From an uncultured Mailhella sp. (lineage in GTDB: Bacteria; Desulfobacterota; Desulfovibrionia; Desulfovibrionales; Desulfovibrionaceae): a DNA stretch of 8,015 nucleotides. The position numbers were made by a program, and so were the translations under genes. The notes below the pieces were generated by a model that worked only from the letters and a program-made list of their open reading frames with translations, did no database searches and was not told the DNA's origin. The stretch lies in assembly GCA_944324625.1 (NCBI GenBank), contig CALUWZ010000074.1, forward strand, positions 1 through 8,015, written 5' to 3'. This document shows positions 5,961-8,015 of the stretch, piece by piece (within the stretch, counting starts at the first letter, position 1; every line of letters begins with the position of its first letter).

Positions 5961-6097
5961 GACAACCCCCTATAATTGCTCATGATTTATATAATATTTT
6001 CTTTTTTTATATCCTAAAAAAATTCTTAAAAATACTGCATTGACTAATTTTACGGTATTTTTTTATTAATTTTAACTGCTTTAAAATTAGCGAAACC
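5961..6097. other. AT-rich spacer upstream of the radical SAM gene with repeated TAAAATTA elements
   Basis: Very AT-rich non-coding stretch. A perfect 9-bp inverted repeat TAATTTTAA (6067-6075) / TTAAAATTA (6081-6089) with spacer CTGCT lies just beyond the mttB terminator. A third copy of the core, TAATTTTA, is at 6045-6052. Several TATA-like boxes are present, but no single promoter stands out. The inverted repeat could be an operator or a weak hairpin. Confidence 0.5.
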
Positions 6098-6129
6098 AAA
6101 AAAAAAGGGTACTGAAGCCAGTACCCTTT
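6098..6129 (-). terminator. Rho-independent terminator of mttB
   Basis: Read on the minus strand, AAAGGGTACT pairs perfectly with AGTACCCTTT around a 6-base loop (GGCTTC), and a run of nine T follows. It begins about 30 bp after the mttB TAA. This is the clearest terminator in the window and separates mttB from the radical SAM gene. Confidence 0.93.
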
Positions 6130-6159
6130 ACTTGTGACATAAGCGTCAAACAATCTTTA

Positions 6160-7680
6160 TTAATACAATTCGTTATCAATAAAGCGCTTATCTTCTTTGC
6201 CCTTCCAGAAATCAGCAACACCGAGTTCTTCTTCTGCTTCGATAAGAACATTGCGGATAGCTTTAACCTGTTCGGGGCTGAGAGGATTCTTTTGCTTGTG
6301 GGTTGCAAGAATGTGTTTTGCACGTTCACGAGCCTGTTCATAGATATCGGGTTTGCCGGAGCGTACCCACATATCATAGTTTTCACGGTTCATGAGGTTA
6401 TAGTTGCTGAGCATACCGAGGTTTTCCATGGTATCGATTTCAGCGAGATATGTGCCGAAGGGACCTACGTTTTTGATCATGTCGGTGCAGAGATTGTTGG
6501 CGTCAACCTTGAAGCCTGCAATCATACGCAATACGTAATCAACAACTTCGTCATCCACAAGCAGGGTAGGAATGTCGAACGTAATACCCGTCTCAAGCAT
6601 GCCCTGACCGAAAAGAACGCTTGCACCTGCAAGTGCGGTCATGAGGCGGTTGAGAGCGCGTTCGGCTCCTGCCTGCATGTCACTGCATTTGGAGTCAGTC
6701 TAACCACCGGCGATATAGCTGGGGATATTGTAGTATTTGGACATACGGGCATGAGCTGCGTTAAGAACAAATACTTCAGGAGCCCCAACAAGAGAAAGGC
6801 CTTTTTTCATATCCATTACGCAGGCTGAAGAACCGTAGAAGGTCGGATTGCCTTTGTTTACGCACTGCATCAGTGTATTGAAGGCAAGGAAGTCAGCGTT
6901 GTGAACTGCAACGCTGCCTGCAAAATGGATCGGAGAAGTAGCGCCCTGCTGAACCATAACAAGAATATGGTTGGGAAGGCCTGCTTCTGAAACTATCATT
7001 GCGTTTTCGCAGGCTTCTTCGGAAATACGAAGAGGGCTGATAGTTGTATGGTTGAAAGCGGTGCGGGGACGTTTTTTGAGTTCTTCTTTGCCGCCTGCTG
7101 CAATTTCAGCCATTTTAATCATTTTTTTGGTTTGGAAAGGAGAAGCTGATACCAAATGCATTGGTTTGCTGGTGTAGCAAAGGGCTACTTCAGCGTTATG
7201 CATGGAAGCAGATTCTGCAGGAACGTCTTGAGGTCCGATTGCACGGTTATAAATGTGAATGTTGTCAAGGGAGTCAACAACACGTACAATATCAACGGCA
7301 TCCTGTTTGATGGTCGGACGGCGTTCGCCTGTGTTCAGGTCCAAAGTAAAGATACCTTCACCGAAGTTGGAAGCATATACTTGGTCCTGAGCCATGTGAA
7401 TATCATCTTCTTCAGTTCTGCCGTAGTGGGTGAACTCTGAAGGGATAGCTTCTAACATGTCCTCTACTAAGTGACGAGGAAAATGTGTACAACCTTCGCT
7501 GTCTTCCCAGCAGCCATGGTCACGAAGAACTTCACGTGCTTTTTCGCTGCCGAAAGAAACACCGCGGTCTTTCAAAACTTCAATTGAAGCTTCATGAATT
7601 TTTTCGCAGTCTTTTTCCTTGAGGAAGTTCAGGGAAATTCCTACACCCTCTTGAAGACTGGAATGTGCCCACCTTTTCAT
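6160..7680 (-). CDS. mttB: MttB, trimethylamine:corrinoid methyltransferase, with in-frame UAG read as pyrrolysine
   Basis: Transfers a methyl group from trimethylamine to the cobalt of its corrinoid partner MttC, leaving dimethylamine. Read through one TAG at 6702-6700, the frame gives 506 residues with pyrrolysine at 327; archaeal MttB is about 495 residues with pyrrolysine at 334. The residue lies in IPSYIAGG-Pyl-TDSKCSDMQAG, matching the active-site context of the pyrrolysine-type enzymes. Sequence on both sides of the TAG is conserved MttB (CVMDMKKGLSLVGAPE before; GQGMLETGITFDIPTLLVDDEVV after), so this is not two genes or a pseudogene. ATG 7680 has a GAGG ribosome site 7 bases upstream; the true stop is TAA. 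It follows the ramA-type gene on the same strand by 70 bp. No corrinoid protein gene follows it; a strong terminator does. Confidence 0.96.
6700..6702 (-). other. In-frame amber codon decoded as pyrrolysine (MttB residue 327)
   Basis: The TAG lies inside mttB in the context GGT-TAG-ACT, with 326 codons before and 179 after. I saw no compelling RNA hairpin just downstream, in line with the view that amber suppression by tRNA-Pyl alone can be enough. The decoding tRNA and synthetase are encoded in the same window. Confidence 0.95.
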
Positions 7681-7745
7681 AAAGAAACCTCATTGTGAGA
7701 AATTAAGATGTGCGTTATGTGGTTTTTGCCACAACCCCTAGCCAA

Positions 7746-7760
7746 TCCTGCTAAGCAGGA
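7746..7760. repeat. Perfect inverted repeat around the UAG stop of the ramA-type gene
   Basis: TCCTGCT-A-AGCAGGA has 7-bp arms around one central base. In the minus-strand RNA this folds as a 6-bp stem with a UUA loop, and the UAG stop (7753-7751) spans the loop and first stem base. No U-run follows it, so it is not a classic terminator. It could affect termination, read-through or mRNA processing. Confidence 0.6.
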
Positions 7761-8015
7761 AAAATCATGTTTTCCACGTAGGAATCGGAAAAACCTGCGT
7801 GGCTTGAAAGTTCGATATAGCGCATTTTCTCAATAATGCTGCCCACGCTTTCCTTGGCGCCCTTTTCAGTCATATAACGGAGAGCCCCGAAACTTGCGCC
7901 GTTGCCGAGAACATGGACTTTGTCTTTGAGCTGTTCGGGAATAAGCCCGATGCGCGTAGCACTTTCCTTTCGCAGTGCGGAACCGAATCCGCCTGCAAGA
8001 TATAATGTACTGATG
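7751..8015 (-). CDS. RamA-type corrinoid protein reductive activator (3' end only)
   Basis: Only the last 87 codons are inside the window. They translate to a segment starting LYLAGGFGSALRKESA and continuing RIGLIP, LGNGASFGALRYM and, at the end, YIELSS and FSDSYVENMIFPA. This is the C-terminal ASKHA (DUF4445) domain of the bacterial activators that use ATP to return an inactive Co(II) corrinoid protein to Co(I). Such proteins usually carry an N-terminal 2Fe-2S ferredoxin domain, which would lie beyond the right edge. The ending FPA-stop is typical, so the TAG at 7753-7751 looks like the real end. If pyrrolysine were inserted there, 11 more residues would follow before TAA at 7717-7715. It lies 70 bp upstream of mttB, which fits a role in keeping the MttB partner corrinoid protein active. 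Confidence 0.88.
   Translation of the reverse strand, partial: ISTLYLAGGFGSALRKESATRIGLIPEQLKDKVHVLGNGASFGALRYMTEKGAKESVGSIIEKMRYIELSSHAGFSDSYVENMIFPA

Noticed and set aside
6640..6700. A dedicated pyrrolysine insertion RNA element downstream of the mttB UAG
   Set aside because: Only a 4-bp stem (ACTG/CAGT) could be drawn by eye, which is too weak to call.
6292..6828. A 178-codon plus-strand open frame
   Set aside because: Antisense to mttB, running across the amber site; a shadow of the conserved coding strand.
6160..7680. Two separate genes or a pseudogene in place of mttB
   Set aside because: The break is exactly one TAG in the same frame at the known pyrrolysine site, with conserved MttB sequence on both sides and a complete decoding system in the window.
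1..8015. CRISPR array, insertion sequence, prophage or attachment site
   Set aside because: No regularly spaced repeats, transposase, integrase or terminal repeats were seen, although a tRNA gene, often an integration target, is present with an intact operon after it.

Overview
The window carries a bacterial pyrrolysine (Pyl, amber-decoding) system and part of the trimethylamine demethylation machinery that uses it. The minus strand holds, in transcription order from the right edge: the 3' end of a corrinoid activation protein gene (ramA-type), a trimethylamine methyltransferase gene (mttB) interrupted by one in-frame UAG, a strong terminator, a stand-alone radical SAM gene, and then a compact operon pylT-pylSn-pylSc-pylB-pylC, with pylC running off the left edge. 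Between the radical SAM gene and the pyl operon, two tandem CRP/FNR-family regulator genes lie on the plus strand, divergent from pylT.

The organism is most likely an anaerobic bacterium, not a methanogen. The pyrrolysyl-tRNA synthetase is split into PylSn and PylSc, and the ramA fragment ends like bacterial corrinoid activators. Shine-Dalgarno sites and sigma70-like promoters are visible. Base composition looks to be around the mid-40s % GC (judged by eye). Split pylS, mttB and CRP/FNR regulators suit a sulfite- or sulfate-reducing gut or sediment Desulfovibrionaceae-type bacterium (Bilophila/Taurinivorans-like) or a Desulfitobacterium-like Firmicute. This placement is inference.

Layout: 1-908 pylC (partial); 905-1918 pylB; 1934-2773 pylSc; 2770-3123 pylSn; 3155-3226 tRNA-Pyl; 3227-3359 divergent regulatory region; 3360-4034 and 4041-4736 two regulators, the second with a T15 homopolymer; 4737-4937 hairpins between convergent genes; 4938-5960 radical SAM protein; 5961-6159 AT-rich spacer with the mttB terminator; 6160-7680 mttB with UAG at 6700-6702; 7751-8015 ramA-type 3' end.

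Working together: PylB makes 3-methylornithine from lysine, and PylC joins it to a second lysine. PylD, presumably just off the left edge, would complete pyrrolysine. PylSc with PylSn charges tRNA-Pyl (anticodon CUA), which reads the UAG in mttB. MttB passes a methyl group from trimethylamine to a corrinoid protein that the RamA-type protein keeps active. The least expected points are three. The pylSc stop is itself UAG and lies exactly in frame with pylB. A T15 tract in the second regulator looks phase-variable. A second BioB/PylB-like radical SAM gene of unknown role lies between the two halves of the system.
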